Under the pieces are notes generated by a model that saw only the letters and a list, made by a program, of their open reading frames with translations, ran no database searches and had not been told where the DNA came from. This document shows, in pieces, positions 44,793 to 52,521 of a DNA stretch of 52,694 nucleotides (the first letter of the stretch is position 1; each line of letters starts with the position of its first letter). Origin of the DNA: Bacillota bacterium (GTDB lineage: Bacteria > Bacillota > Clostridia > Tissierellales > MES13). The stretch is taken from NCBI GenBank assembly GCA_009711785.1, contig VENA01000015.1, positions 1 through 52,694 on the forward strand, read 5' to 3'. Made by a program: the position numbers and the translations under genes.

Positions 44793-45092
44793 TTATTTAT
44801 CCTCCTTTATCATTTTTATTGCATCTAATTTACATTCGTATTCACATATACCGCAACCTTTACAAAAATCATAATCTATATCTACTTTTCCTTCTGATTT
44901 AAAAATAACACCATCAGGACATACTAAATAACACCTTAGACAATTAACACACTTTTCTTTATTAACTACTGGTTTATATGTTCTCCAGCCTGCGTTTTTT
45001 TCAACTAATTTTCCACCTTCAGTTGTAGGGCCTGTAGGATAGTCATTAATATGTTTTGGTCTTTTATATTCAACTAATTTTGGTTTCTCCAT
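44793..45092 (-). CDS. porD: 2-oxoacid:ferredoxin oxidoreductase, delta subunit (ferredoxin)
   Basis: The 99-residue 2[4Fe-4S] ferredoxin subunit has CVNCLRCYLVCPDG and CKGCGICEYECKLDAI motifs in the C-terminal half and the TTEGGKLVEKNAGWRTYKPVV leader typical of PorD. It passes electrons from the TPP site to external ferredoxin. It abuts porC, with the stop and start codons adjacent. Confidence 0.94.
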   Translation of the reverse strand: MEKPKLVEYKRPKHINDYPTGPTTEGGKLVEKNAGWRTYKPVVNKEKCVNCLRCYLVCPDGVIFKSEGKVDIDYDFCKGCGICEYECKLDAIKMIKEDK

Positions 45093-45635
45093 CTATTTCA
45101 CTCCCTTTACAGTTTCATAGGCTTTTTTAAGTACTTCTATGTTTTTATTAACTATAGATTTTTTCATTTCAGATTCTATACCTTTTACAGCAGATTCTAA
45201 TTTAACAACATCTGAAACTGCTATTAAAGCTCCTAGCATAGCTGTATTTGTAATAGGTCTTTTAAGAATATCTAAAGCAATACTTGTAGCATCTATCGCT
45301 ACAACATTAAAGCCTTTTAAAATATCATATCTCCCAGGATTTTTAGAATTTATTATGATAGTACCATTTTCTTTCAAACCTTTGACAACGTTTTCATTGA
45401 TTAGAGTCTCATCTAATAATACTACATAATCACAAGTTTTAACTTCACTTCTATCATTAATCTTTTTTTCATGTATTTTAGTAAAGCCTAGTACTGGTGC
45501 TCCTCTTCTTTCTGGACCAAAGGAAGGAAAAGATAAAGCATATTTATCTTCATACAATGCTGCTGATGCTCCTAATAATCTTGCCACTGTAAAACTTCCT
45601 TGTCCTCCTCTACCATGCCATCTTATTTCAATCAT
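45093..45635 (-). CDS. porC: 2-oxoacid:ferredoxin oxidoreductase, gamma subunit
   Basis: The 180-residue subunit has the glycine-rich start IRWHGRGGQGSFTVARLLG (residues 4-22), the SFPSFGPERRGAPVLGFTKI segment near residue 36 and NTAMLGALIAVSDVV near residue 131. It is first in the porC-D-A-B-gntR operon, the arrangement of archaeal and Thermotoga-type four-subunit enzymes rather than the single-chain clostridial PFOR. The promoter lies at 45692-45720. Confidence 0.93.
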   Translation of the reverse strand: MIEIRWHGRGGQGSFTVARLLGASAALYEDKYALSFPSFGPERRGAPVLGFTKIHEKKINDRSEVKTCDYVVLLDETLINENVVKGLKENGTIIINSKNPGRYDILKGFNVVAIDATSIALDILKRPITNTAMLGALIAVSDVVKLESAVKGIESEMKKSIVNKNIEVLKKAYETVKGVK

Positions 45636-45664
45636 CTGACATCCTCCTTATAATTAATATACTA

Positions 45665-45676
45665 CTGATATATCAG
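45665..45676. promoter_or_regulatory. Possible GntR operator at the por promoter
   Basis: CTGATATATCAG is a perfect 12-bp palindrome about 10 to 20 nt downstream of the predicted transcript start and upstream of porC. The operon encodes its own GntR protein, so autorepression is plausible. Confidence 0.45.
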
Positions 45677-45691
45677 CGTTATATTAATTAT

Positions 45692-45720
45692 ATATTAAAA
45701 CTCTCCCCATTTCAAACTTT
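45692..45720 (-). promoter_or_regulatory. Promoter of the por operon
   Basis: On the minus strand TTGAAA is followed 17 bp later by TATAAT, just upstream of the CTGATATATCAG palindrome and about 55 nt before porC. Confidence 0.7.
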
Positions 45721-45748
45721 TTTTAATATTTCAACATTTTTAGCAAAT

Positions 45749-45779
45749 AAAAAAGATTGACAAATTGTCAATCTTTTTT
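45749..45779 (-). terminator. Terminator of the thiamine-transport operon
   Basis: AAAAAAGATTGACA and TGTCAATCTTTTTT flank a 3-base loop. The hairpin covers the stop of the last gene of the operon. Confidence 0.92.
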
Positions 45780-46037
45780 ATTGCACCCACATATATTTGA
45801 AATTTTTATATCCATTGTAAAACTACATTCATCATCCATCCTATTATATATCTCCCTAATAAGATTAAATATAATATTTTTATTCCCTGTAATTGTAGTG
45901 GATAATTTGCCTATTTCATAATCTACATCAAAGGATTTGATTATAGATAAAACTTTTTTTACATCTTCTATATAATTTTCGCTTTTTATAGGAATAAATG
46001 CTATTTCACAGGATGTTACTTTTTCCAAAGGGCACAT
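45768..46037 (-). CDS. YkoF/MTH1187-like small thiamine-binding-type protein
   Basis: The 89-residue protein has the ferredoxin-like layout of the thiamine-binding YkoF/MTH1187 superfamily: a first strand SCEIAFIPIKS, a helix, DVDYEIGKLSTTITGNKN, a helix and a last strand FTMDIKISNICG. It is the second such protein of the operon (the first is at 49172-49486) but more divergent, with extra cysteines at both ends (C3, C10 and CGC near the C-terminus). It overlaps the methyltransferase gene by 22 nt; GAGGGGCGG before ATG supports the start. A role in pyrimidine or thiamine uptake is inferred. Confidence 0.65.
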   Translation of the reverse strand: MCPLEKVTSCEIAFIPIKSENYIEDVKKVLSIIKSFDVDYEIGKLSTTITGNKNIIFNLIREIYNRMDDECSFTMDIKISNICGCNKKD

Positions 46038-46684
46038 ATAAATCCGCCCCTCTCTTTAGTTGATAATTCCTTTTCTTTTTTAAAATTAAACTCCTCTTCT
46101 TTAGCAGTAGGTGGAATAAATAAACATTCTCCAGTTCTTGTTACAGATCCCTTTTTATATTTAACTAAATTATCTAAGGTTTTAAAATCTGCATATTTAA
46201 ATACACTTGTATTTCTTATTCCATCACTTAAATAAAATTCTCCCCATTTACTATCCTTATTAATTGTTCCTACTAAAATTTGTCCACCATTTTTAACAAC
46301 TCTAAACATTTCATCCAAAGCTTTTTTTGTATCCTTAATAAACTCAAAAGCTGCCATAGAAAAAACAGCATCAAATTTTTCATTAAAGTCTAAATTATAA
46401 ACATCCATTTTTTTAAATTCAATATTAAGTCCTTCATCTAAAGCTTTCTTTTTAGCTTTTTTTAGCATATCTTCAGATACATCTATTCCTATAACTTTAC
46501 AACCCATTTTAGCAAGTTTAATACTAAAATTTCCAGTTCCACAACCTATATCTAGTACTGTCATACCTTTTTTTATATTAAACATACTTAGTGCTAATTT
46601 TGTTTCTACTTTATCTACAAAATCACCCTTAATAGTATTATACCAATTATCATACTCTTTTGCTTCCTTATCAAAGTAAGCCAT
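46016..46684 (-). CDS. Class I SAM-dependent methyltransferase in the TPP operon
   Basis: The 222-residue protein has motif I VLDIGCGTGNFSIKLA near residue 44, motif II VIGIDVSEDMLKKA and motif III DAVFSMAAFEFI near residue 109, as in UbiE-type methyltransferases. The substrate is unknown. It is sandwiched between the ABC ATPase and the last thiamine-binding-type gene, so it should be under the same TPP riboswitch. A salvage or modification step for a thiamine precursor is possible but unproven. Confidence 0.85.
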   Translation of the reverse strand: MAYFDKEAKEYDNWYNTIKGDFVDKVETKLALSMFNIKKGMTVLDIGCGTGNFSIKLAKMGCKVIGIDVSEDMLKKAKKKALDEGLNIEFKKMDVYNLDFNEKFDAVFSMAAFEFIKDTKKALDEMFRVVKNGGQILVGTINKDSKWGEFYLSDGIRNTSVFKYADFKTLDNLVKYKKGSVTRTGECLFIPPTAKEEEFNFKKEKELSTKERGGFICALWKK

Positions 46685-46696
46685 ATAATCACTTCC

Positions 46697-47443
46697 TTAA
46701 AGTATACTCAAAATATGTCTTTTTATATTATTAAACTCATCTGAAGTTATGATATCTTTATTTCTTGGTTTAGGTAAATCAATATATACTTTCTCTTTTA
46801 CCTTTGCAGGTCTATCTGATAAAATGTATATCCTATCAGATAAAAAGATGGCTTCTTCTATATCATGGGTTATAAATAAAACTGATGCTTTAAGCTTTTC
46901 TAATACACCCAAAAGCCAATACTGCATTTTCGACTTTGTTATAGCATCTAATCCTCCAAAGGGTTCATCTAATAAAATAATATCCTTAGAAAACATATAA
47001 GTTCTCATTAAAGCAGCTCTTTGTCGCATTCCTCCTGAAAGCTGAAAGGGATATTTATATTCAAATCCCTTAAGTCCAAAAATATCAAAATAATCCTTTA
47101 CTAACTCTCTTGCTTCTTTTTTATCCTTCCCCTTAATATAATAAGGAAGTGCAACATTATCTATTATTTTTTTCCAAGGTAGCAATAAATCCTTTTGATA
47201 CATATAGCTAACCCTTCCAGTTACTTTGGTATAATCCTTACCTTCTATAATAACCTTTCCTTTATCTGGCTTAATTAATCCAGCTATTATATTAAATAAA
47301 GTACTTTTTCCACTACCACTAGGTCCAAGGATTGATACAAACTCGTTTTGATTTAAATCAATTGAAATATCATCTATTACTAAAATATCCTGATAGTATT
47401 TTGTTATATTTTCTGCTTTTAATTTATTGCGGCAAGAATTCAT
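46697..47443 (-). CDS. thiZ: ABC transporter ATP-binding protein (ThiZ-like)
   Basis: The 248-residue ATPase has Walker [17 protein letters not shown] near residue 38, signature [17 protein letters not shown] near residue 134, Walker [14 protein letters not shown] and the H-loop [15 protein letters not shown]. This is the nitrate/taurine/pyrimidine importer type. I use the ATG at 47443, about 9 nt after GAGG; it overlaps the binding-protein gene by 20 nt. The substrate follows from the TPP riboswitch and ThiY-like partner. Confidence 0.88.
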   Translation of the reverse strand: MNSCRNKLKAENITKYYQDILVIDDISIDLNQNEFVSILGPSGSGKSTLFNIIAGLIKPDKGKVIIEGKDYTKVTGRVSYMYQKDLLLPWKKIIDNVALPYYIKGKDKKEARELVKDYFDIFGLKGFEYKYPFQLSGGMRQRAALMRTYMFSKDIILLDEPFGGLDAITKSKMQYWLLGVLEKLKASVLFITHDIEEAIFLSDRIYILSDRPAKVKEKVYIDLPKPRNKDIITSDEFNNIKRHILSIL

Positions 47444-48410
47444 TAGTAAAAGCCTCATCTACATTAAGTTTTTTATCTATAAGCTTTTTATCATACATCC
47501 ATTTACTGTAATTTTCCCAAATCTCAGTCTTCATTTTACCCCATGTATCAGTACCTCTTTTATATTCCTTAGCTAAATATTTTTGACTTTCAATTGCTAA
47601 TTTTTCATCTATTTCTGGAGAGGCTTTTAATAGATACTTAACGGCATCCTCTGGGTTTTTAATTGCATATTCATATCCCTTTGTAGTAGCATTTAAAAAT
47701 TCTTTAGCAACTTCTGGATTATTATTTAAAAATTCATTATTAGAAATTATAACAGGAGTATAAAAATCTAAATTTTCATTATAATCTTGAAGCTTTATAA
47801 AGTTTATAGGAAAATCTCTAAGTTCTGCTTGAATCCCATCCCAACCATAGTAAATCCAAGTGAAATCAACATCTTTTTTTACACTTGTAAAAAAGTCTGC
47901 TGCTCCTATATCAACCATTTCTACTTTAGAAAAATCAGCATTTTCCTTACTCATAAGGGCCTTAATCATAGCTTCTTCAGCTGGAGATCCCCATCCACCG
48001 TATTTTTTTCCTTCAAAATCCTTTGGTGTTTTTATACCCTTACTTACTGGAGATGCAAATCCCGATGTATTATGTTGTATAACAGCAGCTATAGTTTTTA
48101 TTGGCAAAGGATTTTCAGCTGTTAAAGCATAAGTTACTTGTTCTTGATAACTTATACCAAATTCTCCTTGTCCTGCTGCTATTAAGTCTGCACTTCCGCC
48201 TTCAGATGGTTGAATAATTTCAACATCTAATCCTTCTTCTTCATAATATCCCAAATCCTTAGCTACATATAACCCTGTATGATTAGTATTTGGTACCCAA
48301 TCTAATAAAACTGTTATTTTTTTTAATTCTTTTTTTTCAGGTTTTTCACTACATCCTATTAAACTTAAACTTAAAAATAAAACTAACAATAATGATATAA
48401 TTTTTTTCAC
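47424..48410 (-). CDS. thiY: Pyrimidine (thiamine precursor) ABC transporter substrate-binding lipoprotein (ThiY-like)
   Basis: The 328-residue protein has a lipoprotein signal ending SLIGC (Cys20). A NMT1/THI5-like domain follows with [29 protein letters not shown] near residue 35, the typical opening of ThiY and formylaminopyrimidine-binding proteins. Further segments [12 protein letters not shown] and [13 protein letters not shown] fit the ligand cleft. It probably captures formylaminopyrimidine or HMP outside the cell and hands it to ThiX/ThiZ. TPP-riboswitch control supports this. Confidence 0.9.
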   Translation of the reverse strand: MKKIISLLLVLFLSLSLIGCSEKPEKKELKKITVLLDWVPNTNHTGLYVAKDLGYYEEEGLDVEIIQPSEGGSADLIAAGQGEFGISYQEQVTYALTAENPLPIKTIAAVIQHNTSGFASPVSKGIKTPKDFEGKKYGGWGSPAEEAMIKALMSKENADFSKVEMVDIGAADFFTSVKKDVDFTWIYYGWDGIQAELRDFPINFIKLQDYNENLDFYTPVIISNNEFLNNNPEVAKEFLNATTKGYEYAIKNPEDAVKYLLKASPEIDEKLAIESQKYLAKEYKRGTDTWGKMKTEIWENYSKWMYDKKLIDKKLNVDEAFTNEFLPQ

Positions 48411-48429
48411 TTTACATACCTCCTAAATT

Positions 48430-49218
48430 CTAAGATTCCCTTGTCCAAGGCATAAATAAATACTGCATTAAAGAAATTATTTTAAAAAGAGTCATACTTA
48501 AAATTACTATTACAATAATTACAGCAAATACTTTATCTAACTTAAAAGCATGTTTAGCCCTTAACATATATAAGCCTAGACCTTCTTTGCCACCTAGCCA
48601 TTCTCCGATAACTGCCCCCATTATACTGTATGTAGCAGCTATTCTCAGTCCTGAGAAAAAACTAACTATTGAAGATGGGAATTTTACTATTTTAAATATC
48701 TGAAATTTACTTCCTCCCATGGATTTAATAAGGTTTAACATATCTTTATCAACTGATTCTAATCCATCTAATAAACTAATTACTATAGGAAAAAAACAAA
48801 CTAAGACTACAACAATTATTTTAGGTAATTTCCCTAAACCAAACCACATCATAAATAATGGAGCTAAAGCTATAATCGGAACTGTTTGAGATATTATAAG
48901 CAGTGGATAAATCGCTTTTTTTATTATTTTTATACTATCCATTAAAACTGCTAGTATTATAGACAAAATTATAGCTATTGAAAATCCTAATATAGCTTCT
49001 TGTAAAGTAGCTACTACATGTATTTTAATCTCTGGTAATATTTTTATCAAAGTTAAAATAATATTTTTAGGTGAAGGAAGAATATATCTTTCTATTAGCC
49101 CTATATCTACTACAAACTGCCAAAGAACTAAAAGTATAAGTAAAAATATTGATGGTATTATTTTAGTATCTTTATTTATCAGCTCTTTTATTTTTTCTGT
49201 ACTTATAAACTTTCTCAT
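48430..49218 (-). CDS. thiX: ABC transporter permease (ThiX-like)
   Basis: The 262-residue permease has about six membrane segments and the ABC importer EAA loop (SVDKDMLNLIKSMGGSKFQIFKIVKFPSS near residue 155). It pairs with the ATPase and ThiY-like protein. Its ATG lies 47 nt inside the preceding thiamine-binding gene, with AAGGTG about 9 nt upstream, so translation is coupled. Confidence 0.9.
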   Translation of the reverse strand: MRKFISTEKIKELINKDTKIIPSIFLLILLVLWQFVVDIGLIERYILPSPKNIILTLIKILPEIKIHVVATLQEAILGFSIAIILSIILAVLMDSIKIIKKAIYPLLIISQTVPIIALAPLFMMWFGLGKLPKIIVVVLVCFFPIVISLLDGLESVDKDMLNLIKSMGGSKFQIFKIVKFPSSIVSFFSGLRIAATYSIMGAVIGEWLGGKEGLGLYMLRAKHAFKLDKVFAVIIVIVILSMTLFKIISLMQYLFMPWTRES

Positions 49219-49486
49219 TCATAGTCACACCTTCTGGTTTATAATCAATTTTAACCACCGATAATACCCTGTTTGCTCCTTCCTCTACGCATATAGTTTG
49301 TGCTTTTTTTACAACATTTAATAATTCGTCTATATTTCCTTCCATAGTTGTTTCCATTGGGCCTACTTCATATTTAACACCGGTAGAGTTAATATATTCA
49401 ATTACTTTATCTACAACATCATAAATCCTTTCTTCTTTTACTTTTGGAATTATTTGAAGACTAACATTTACAATAGGCATATACAT
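49172..49486 (-). CDS. MTH1187 family thiamine-binding protein
   Basis: The 104-residue protein matches the MTH1187/YkoF-like family: NVSLQIIPKVKEERIYDVVDKVIEYI near the start, then TGVKYEVGPMETTMEGNIDELLNVV and EGANRVLSVVKIDYKPEG. Members bind thiamine or a related pyrimidine in the cytoplasm. It is the first gene after the TPP riboswitch and overlaps the permease gene. The AGGAGG ribosome site lies just downstream of the terminator hairpin. Confidence 0.92.
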   Translation of the reverse strand: MYMPIVNVSLQIIPKVKEERIYDVVDKVIEYINSTGVKYEVGPMETTMEGNIDELLNVVKKAQTICVEEGANRVLSVVKIDYKPEGVTMNEKVYKYRKNKRADK

Positions 49487-49503
49487 CCTCCTTTCAAAAA
49501 AAT

Positions 49504-49535
49504 AAACCCTTCATCCTAAACTAGATGAAGGGTTT
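49504..49535 (-). terminator. Terminator hairpin of the TPP riboswitch expression platform
   Basis: AAACCCTTCATC and GATGAAGGGTTT flank an 8-base loop, followed by ATTTTTTTG on the minus strand, between the TPP aptamer and the first gene. TPP binding would favour this terminator. Confidence 0.9.
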
Positions 49536-49562
49536 AATACCAAAAAAACATTAAAATCGATA

Positions 49563-49646
49563 TTCTCCCTTCGCTGGCATTACCCAGTTCAGGTTATATG
49601 GGTCGAAACATACTAGCTTCCTCTCAGCTGATAAAACAGCTCCCCA
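49563..49646 (-). ncRNA. TPP riboswitch (THI element)
   Basis: On the minus strand the aptamer reads from GGGGAGCUG through the conserved CUGAGAGGA box, then GACCCAUAUAACCUGAAC, GGGUAAUGCCAGCG and AAGGGAGA. These are all the invariant TPP-riboswitch segments. A terminator follows, so the thiamine-transport operon should be switched off when TPP is plentiful. Confidence 0.97.
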
Positions 49647-49671
49647 GATTTTCATTATTAAATTCATATTC

Positions 49672-49700
49672 ATTTTAATATAATGATTCTTACTTGTCAA
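49672..49700 (-). promoter_or_regulatory. Promoter of the TPP-riboswitch operon
   Basis: TTGACA (49695-49700) and TAAAAT are 17 bp apart. The promoter starts 5 nt past the dut stop codon, so this operon is transcribed independently of dut. Confidence 0.8.
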
Positions 49701-49705
49701 CTAAT

Positions 49706-50167
49706 TTATTTTTCCCCGGTACTTCCAACTCCTCCTACTCTAGTGTTTTCTGAGTTTCCATTATCAGCAACTAAAAATGGTATGAATATTCCTTGAGCTA
49801 TCCTTTCATTTTCTTCAATAGTTACTTCTTTATCTGATACATTATGTAGTGCAATACCAATATTACCATCATTAGATTCGTTAGAATAATAATCTGCATC
49901 TATTATTCCTGTTCCATTAGAAAGTACTATTCCCCTTTTGATTCCTATAGAACTTCTAACATATATCTTCAATACTTCATTTTTTCCCATATATGCTTTA
50001 ATATCAGTCCAAATTATTTTTTTCTCTCCAGGTTTTAAAGTAAAACTTTCAGGAGTATAAAAATCATAACCTGCCGCTGCTTTACTACCTCTTTTAGGAA
50101 TATTAATATCTTTTTTAGTATGCTTTCTATGTTTTTTATCTACAACTTCAAATCCTCTAATTTTCAT
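49706..50167 (-). CDS. dut: Deoxyuridine 5'-triphosphate nucleotidohydrolase
   Basis: The 153-residue trimeric dUTPase has its five motifs in order: AAAGYDFYTP near residue 31, YVRSSIGIKRG near 68, GTGIIDADYYSN near 85, ENERIAQGIFIPF near 119 and the C-terminal P-loop-like NTRVGGVGSTG. It hydrolyses dUTP to dUMP. The acidic catalytic residue lies in IIDADYY. It stands alone between two terminated transcripts. Confidence 0.95.
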   Translation of the reverse strand: MKIRGFEVVDKKHRKHTKKDINIPKRGSKAAAGYDFYTPESFTLKPGEKKIIWTDIKAYMGKNEVLKIYVRSSIGIKRGIVLSNGTGIIDADYYSNESNDGNIGIALHNVSDKEVTIEENERIAQGIFIPFLVADNGNSENTRVGGVGSTGEK

Positions 50168-50207
50168 TTTAATTACTCCTTTCGTTTATTTCATATATTA
50201 TATAAGA

Positions 50208-50236
50208 AAAAACTATAGGTAAAACCTATAGTTTTT
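50208..50236 (-). terminator. Terminator after the DUF4015 gene
   Basis: AAAAACTATAGGT and ACCTATAGTTTTT flank a 3-base loop, with T runs following, just before the dut -10 region. Confidence 0.9.
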
Positions 50237-50240
50237 TTAT

Positions 50241-51467
50241 CTATTCATTTTTTAAAGAGTCTTCTTTTAAAAAAGCACTTTCAGTATATCTATTAGATGC
50301 ACTCCAGAAAATCCATTCTTCTAATCCAGCATCATAAGTAGCCTGAATTTGTGCTCTTATCTGTTTAGGACCATAAGGTGTATAATGACTTCCATAATCC
50401 CTTTTAAGCCAAGGAGCCGAAAAATCTTGAAGCCATGGTCTTATTATTGCTCTTTTTTCTTTATCTACAGATTCTAATCTATTAATAGCCCTTTCCATTG
50501 CTTCATTTACTATTGCATATGGTTTTGAATCAGGATATCTAACGCCGTAAGATCCTAATGCATAATGGGATGGATATACCATAGGACAAAGAATATCTAC
50601 ACTTTCTCCTAAAGTCTCTAAATTCTGTCCTATACCTGAATCTTTTTTTACATTAATAATATCTCCAAAAACGTCAGCTGAAACGTAAGCACCCTTTTTT
50701 TCTATTCTTTTTCTTGCGTACTTTAAAAAGGAAGATATTGCTTGTGCTTTAGTCTTTTCTTGTCCAATTTCACCATAATCTATTATACTTCTATTACCAT
50801 CAGTAGGAAACCTTACATAATCAAACTGAATCTCTTTAAATCCTAATAAAGCTGCTTCTTCGGCAAGTTCTATAGGATATTCCCAAGCTTCTTTATTATA
50901 AGGATTTAACCAAGCATTTCCTTTATTATCTCTCCATACATTTCCATTCTGTGTTTTTATGGTTAAATCAGGTCTACTTTTACCTGCTACTTTATCTTTA
51001 AAAGTAACTATTCTAGCTATAGGATATACTCCATTATCTAACAATTTTTTCATTTTTTCTTTAAATACTTCTCTATTAGATATCTTCACTATTTTATTAG
51101 CACCTATTGAATTAGCTAATTTAGAATCTGACTTATAAGTTAATACACCTAAATCATCCTTAACATCTATAACCATTGTATTTACTTCAGTTTCTTTTAC
51201 TAGATTTAATAACTTATTAAATCTAGCATTATAACCTAATGAATTCCCTGTTAAAAATATTCCCTTTACTTTTATCTTATCTTTGTGTATACTCCAATCG
51301 GTATTAGGTTGATCTAAACTATCATTTATTTGTATTTCATTATTTATTTCAGATTCTGCTATTACATTCTCTTTAGAAAAAATTTCACTCTTTATACTTA
51401 TCACTGTAAATAAAGCTACTACTAAAAATACTACTAAAACTGTTTTTAATTTACCCATTTTTTTCAC
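50241..51467 (-). CDS. Putative glycoside hydrolase (DUF4015), membrane-anchored
   Basis: The 408-residue protein has an N-terminal membrane segment (LKTVLVVFLVVALFTVISI), a short linker and a TIM-barrel domain. The domain contains VKGIFLTGNSLGYNARFNKLLNLV, NTMVIDVKDDLGVLTYKSD, FKEIQFDYVRFPTDG and EWIFWSASNRYTESAFL, which are typical of DUF4015 proteins distantly related to glycosidases. It probably acts outside the cell on wall or polymer sugars; no substrate is known. Confidence 0.9.
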   Translation of the reverse strand: MKKMGKLKTVLVVFLVVALFTVISIKSEIFSKENVIAESEINNEIQINDSLDQPNTDWSIHKDKIKVKGIFLTGNSLGYNARFNKLLNLVKETEVNTMVIDVKDDLGVLTYKSDSKLANSIGANKIVKISNREVFKEKMKKLLDNGVYPIARIVTFKDKVAGKSRPDLTIKTQNGNVWRDNKGNAWLNPYNKEAWEYPIELAEEAALLGFKEIQFDYVRFPTDGNRSIIDYGEIGQEKTKAQAISSFLKYARKRIEKKGAYVSADVFGDIINVKKDSGIGQNLETLGESVDILCPMVYPSHYALGSYGVRYPDSKPYAIVNEAMERAINRLESVDKEKRAIIRPWLQDFSAPWLKRDYGSHYTPYGPKQIRAQIQATYDAGLEEWIFWSASNRYTESAFLKEDSLKNE

Positions 51468-51511
51468 CCCTACTTGTCCAATTTATTATCAAACATATTC
51501 TTTACATAAAT

Positions 51512-51533
51512 TTAGGAGTCTTAAGACTCCTAA
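51512..51533 (-). terminator. Hairpin at the end of the thioredoxin-like gene
   Basis: TTAGGAGTC and GACTCCTAA flank TTAA. The stem includes the gene's stop codon; the following sequence is AT-rich but without a long T run. Confidence 0.65.
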
Positions 51534-52033
51534 GATAATATCTGTAATATGTCTTTTAAAGTCTCTTGTGCATATTCACCTTTTCTGTATTTTCTTTTAG
51601 CTACAATTATATTAGGCTGATTACCATTTGCTACTATATCTTTAATTTTTTTTGGATATTCAATAAATACACCTAGTTTTTCAAACTTCTCATTATAAAA
51701 AATAAAGGTAGGTATTTTTACATTTTCTCCATAGGAATGTTCTATAAAAAAGGCCTCATTCCCGTCTTTTTCTACAATAGAAAGTTGTATATTATCATTC
51801 AATTGTTTCATTTTCTGTATTACTGGTACATTAATCATACAGTCTGGACACCATATTTCAGCACAAACTAAAACATTTATCTTCTTATCTATTTCTTTTA
51901 TCTGCTTTATCAATTTATCTTCAAATTCAATACTATTAAGTATTTCTAGTGTTTTATCTTTATAAGTATCTCCATCGTTATCAACAAATTTGTCAAAAGA
52001 AATTCCACTATTATACAAATCGATAACTTCCAT
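51530..52033 (-). CDS. Thioredoxin family protein
   Basis: The 167-residue cytoplasmic protein has a thioredoxin fold with the redox pair in CAEIWCPDCMINVPVIQKM near residue 75 (Cys-Pro-Asp-Cys) and the cis-proline region VKIPTFIFYNEKFEKLG. CPDC instead of CGPC suggests a specialised thioredoxin of the Bacillus YtpP/YbdE sort. I start at the ATG at 52033, 5 nt after AAGGGGG; in-frame codons upstream lack a ribosome site. Promoter at 52112-52140. Confidence 0.85.
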   Translation of the reverse strand: MEVIDLYNSGISFDKFVDNDGDTYKDKTLEILNSIEFEDKLIKQIKEIDKKINVLVCAEIWCPDCMINVPVIQKMKQLNDNIQLSIVEKDGNEAFFIEHSYGENVKIPTFIFYNEKFEKLGVFIEYPKKIKDIVANGNQPNIIVAKRKYRKGEYAQETLKDILQILS

Positions 52034-52300
52034 ATATATCCCCCTTAAAATAGAAAAAAATAGCTTTTCTATATACATATTCTTTTTAACATCAATTTAG
52101 TCGTACTATAAATTATAATATATAAAGGTATCATTTACAACATGTATTAAGTACCAAATAGATTATATATCTTCAATACATTACATATTCTTCTATAATC
52201 CTTTATTAGTATATCTTTATTACTTTCAAATGAAAATATATCAATTTTATAAATAATTATTTTAAAATTTTAGTATTTTCTACTAAGATTAAGATATTAA
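52034..52300. other. AT-rich intergenic region with the thioredoxin-gene promoter
   Basis: The promoter TTGTAA (52135-52140), 17 bp, TATAAT (52112-52117) points leftwards to the thioredoxin-like gene. The rest, up to the rRNA terminator, is AT-rich and I see no further gene. Confidence 0.6.
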
Positions 52301-52328
52301 AATGACACCTCATTAAAGGTGCCATTTT
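52301..52328 (-). terminator. Terminator of the rRNA operon
   Basis: AAATGGCACCT and AGGTGTCATTT pair (one G-U) around a short loop 14 nt past the 5S gene, followed by TTAATATC on the minus strand. Confidence 0.8.
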
Positions 52329-52341
52329 AAACAAAAAAATA

Positions 52342-52459
52342 AACCAGCGACGACCTACTCTCCCAGGACGTTGCCGTCCAAGTACCATCAGCGCTGAAGG
52401 GCTTAACTTCTGTGTTCGGTATGGGAACAGGTGTGACCCCTTCGCTATAATCACTGGAT
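52342..52459 (-). rRNA. rrf: 5S ribosomal RNA
   Basis: The minus strand carries a complete 5S of about 117 nt. Conserved features are CACACCTGTTCCCATACCGAAC, AGAAGTTAAGCCC and the closing GGGAGAGTAGG. Ends are estimated from the terminal stem TCCAGTGA/.CGCTGG. It follows 23S after a spacer of about 60 nt with no tRNA in it. Confidence 0.95.
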
Positions 52460-52521
52460 TAATGGTGCTCAATATATAGTTTTATACTGTACCTTCAAAA
52501 CTACACAGAATATATCAATTT

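Noticed and set aside
47787..48132. Two overlapping plus-strand frames of 90-112 codons
   Set aside because: Both are antisense to the thiY-like gene and look like shadow coding.
52257..52472. 71-codon minus-strand open frame
   Set aside because: It lies across the 5S rRNA and its terminator; the codons are rRNA sequence.
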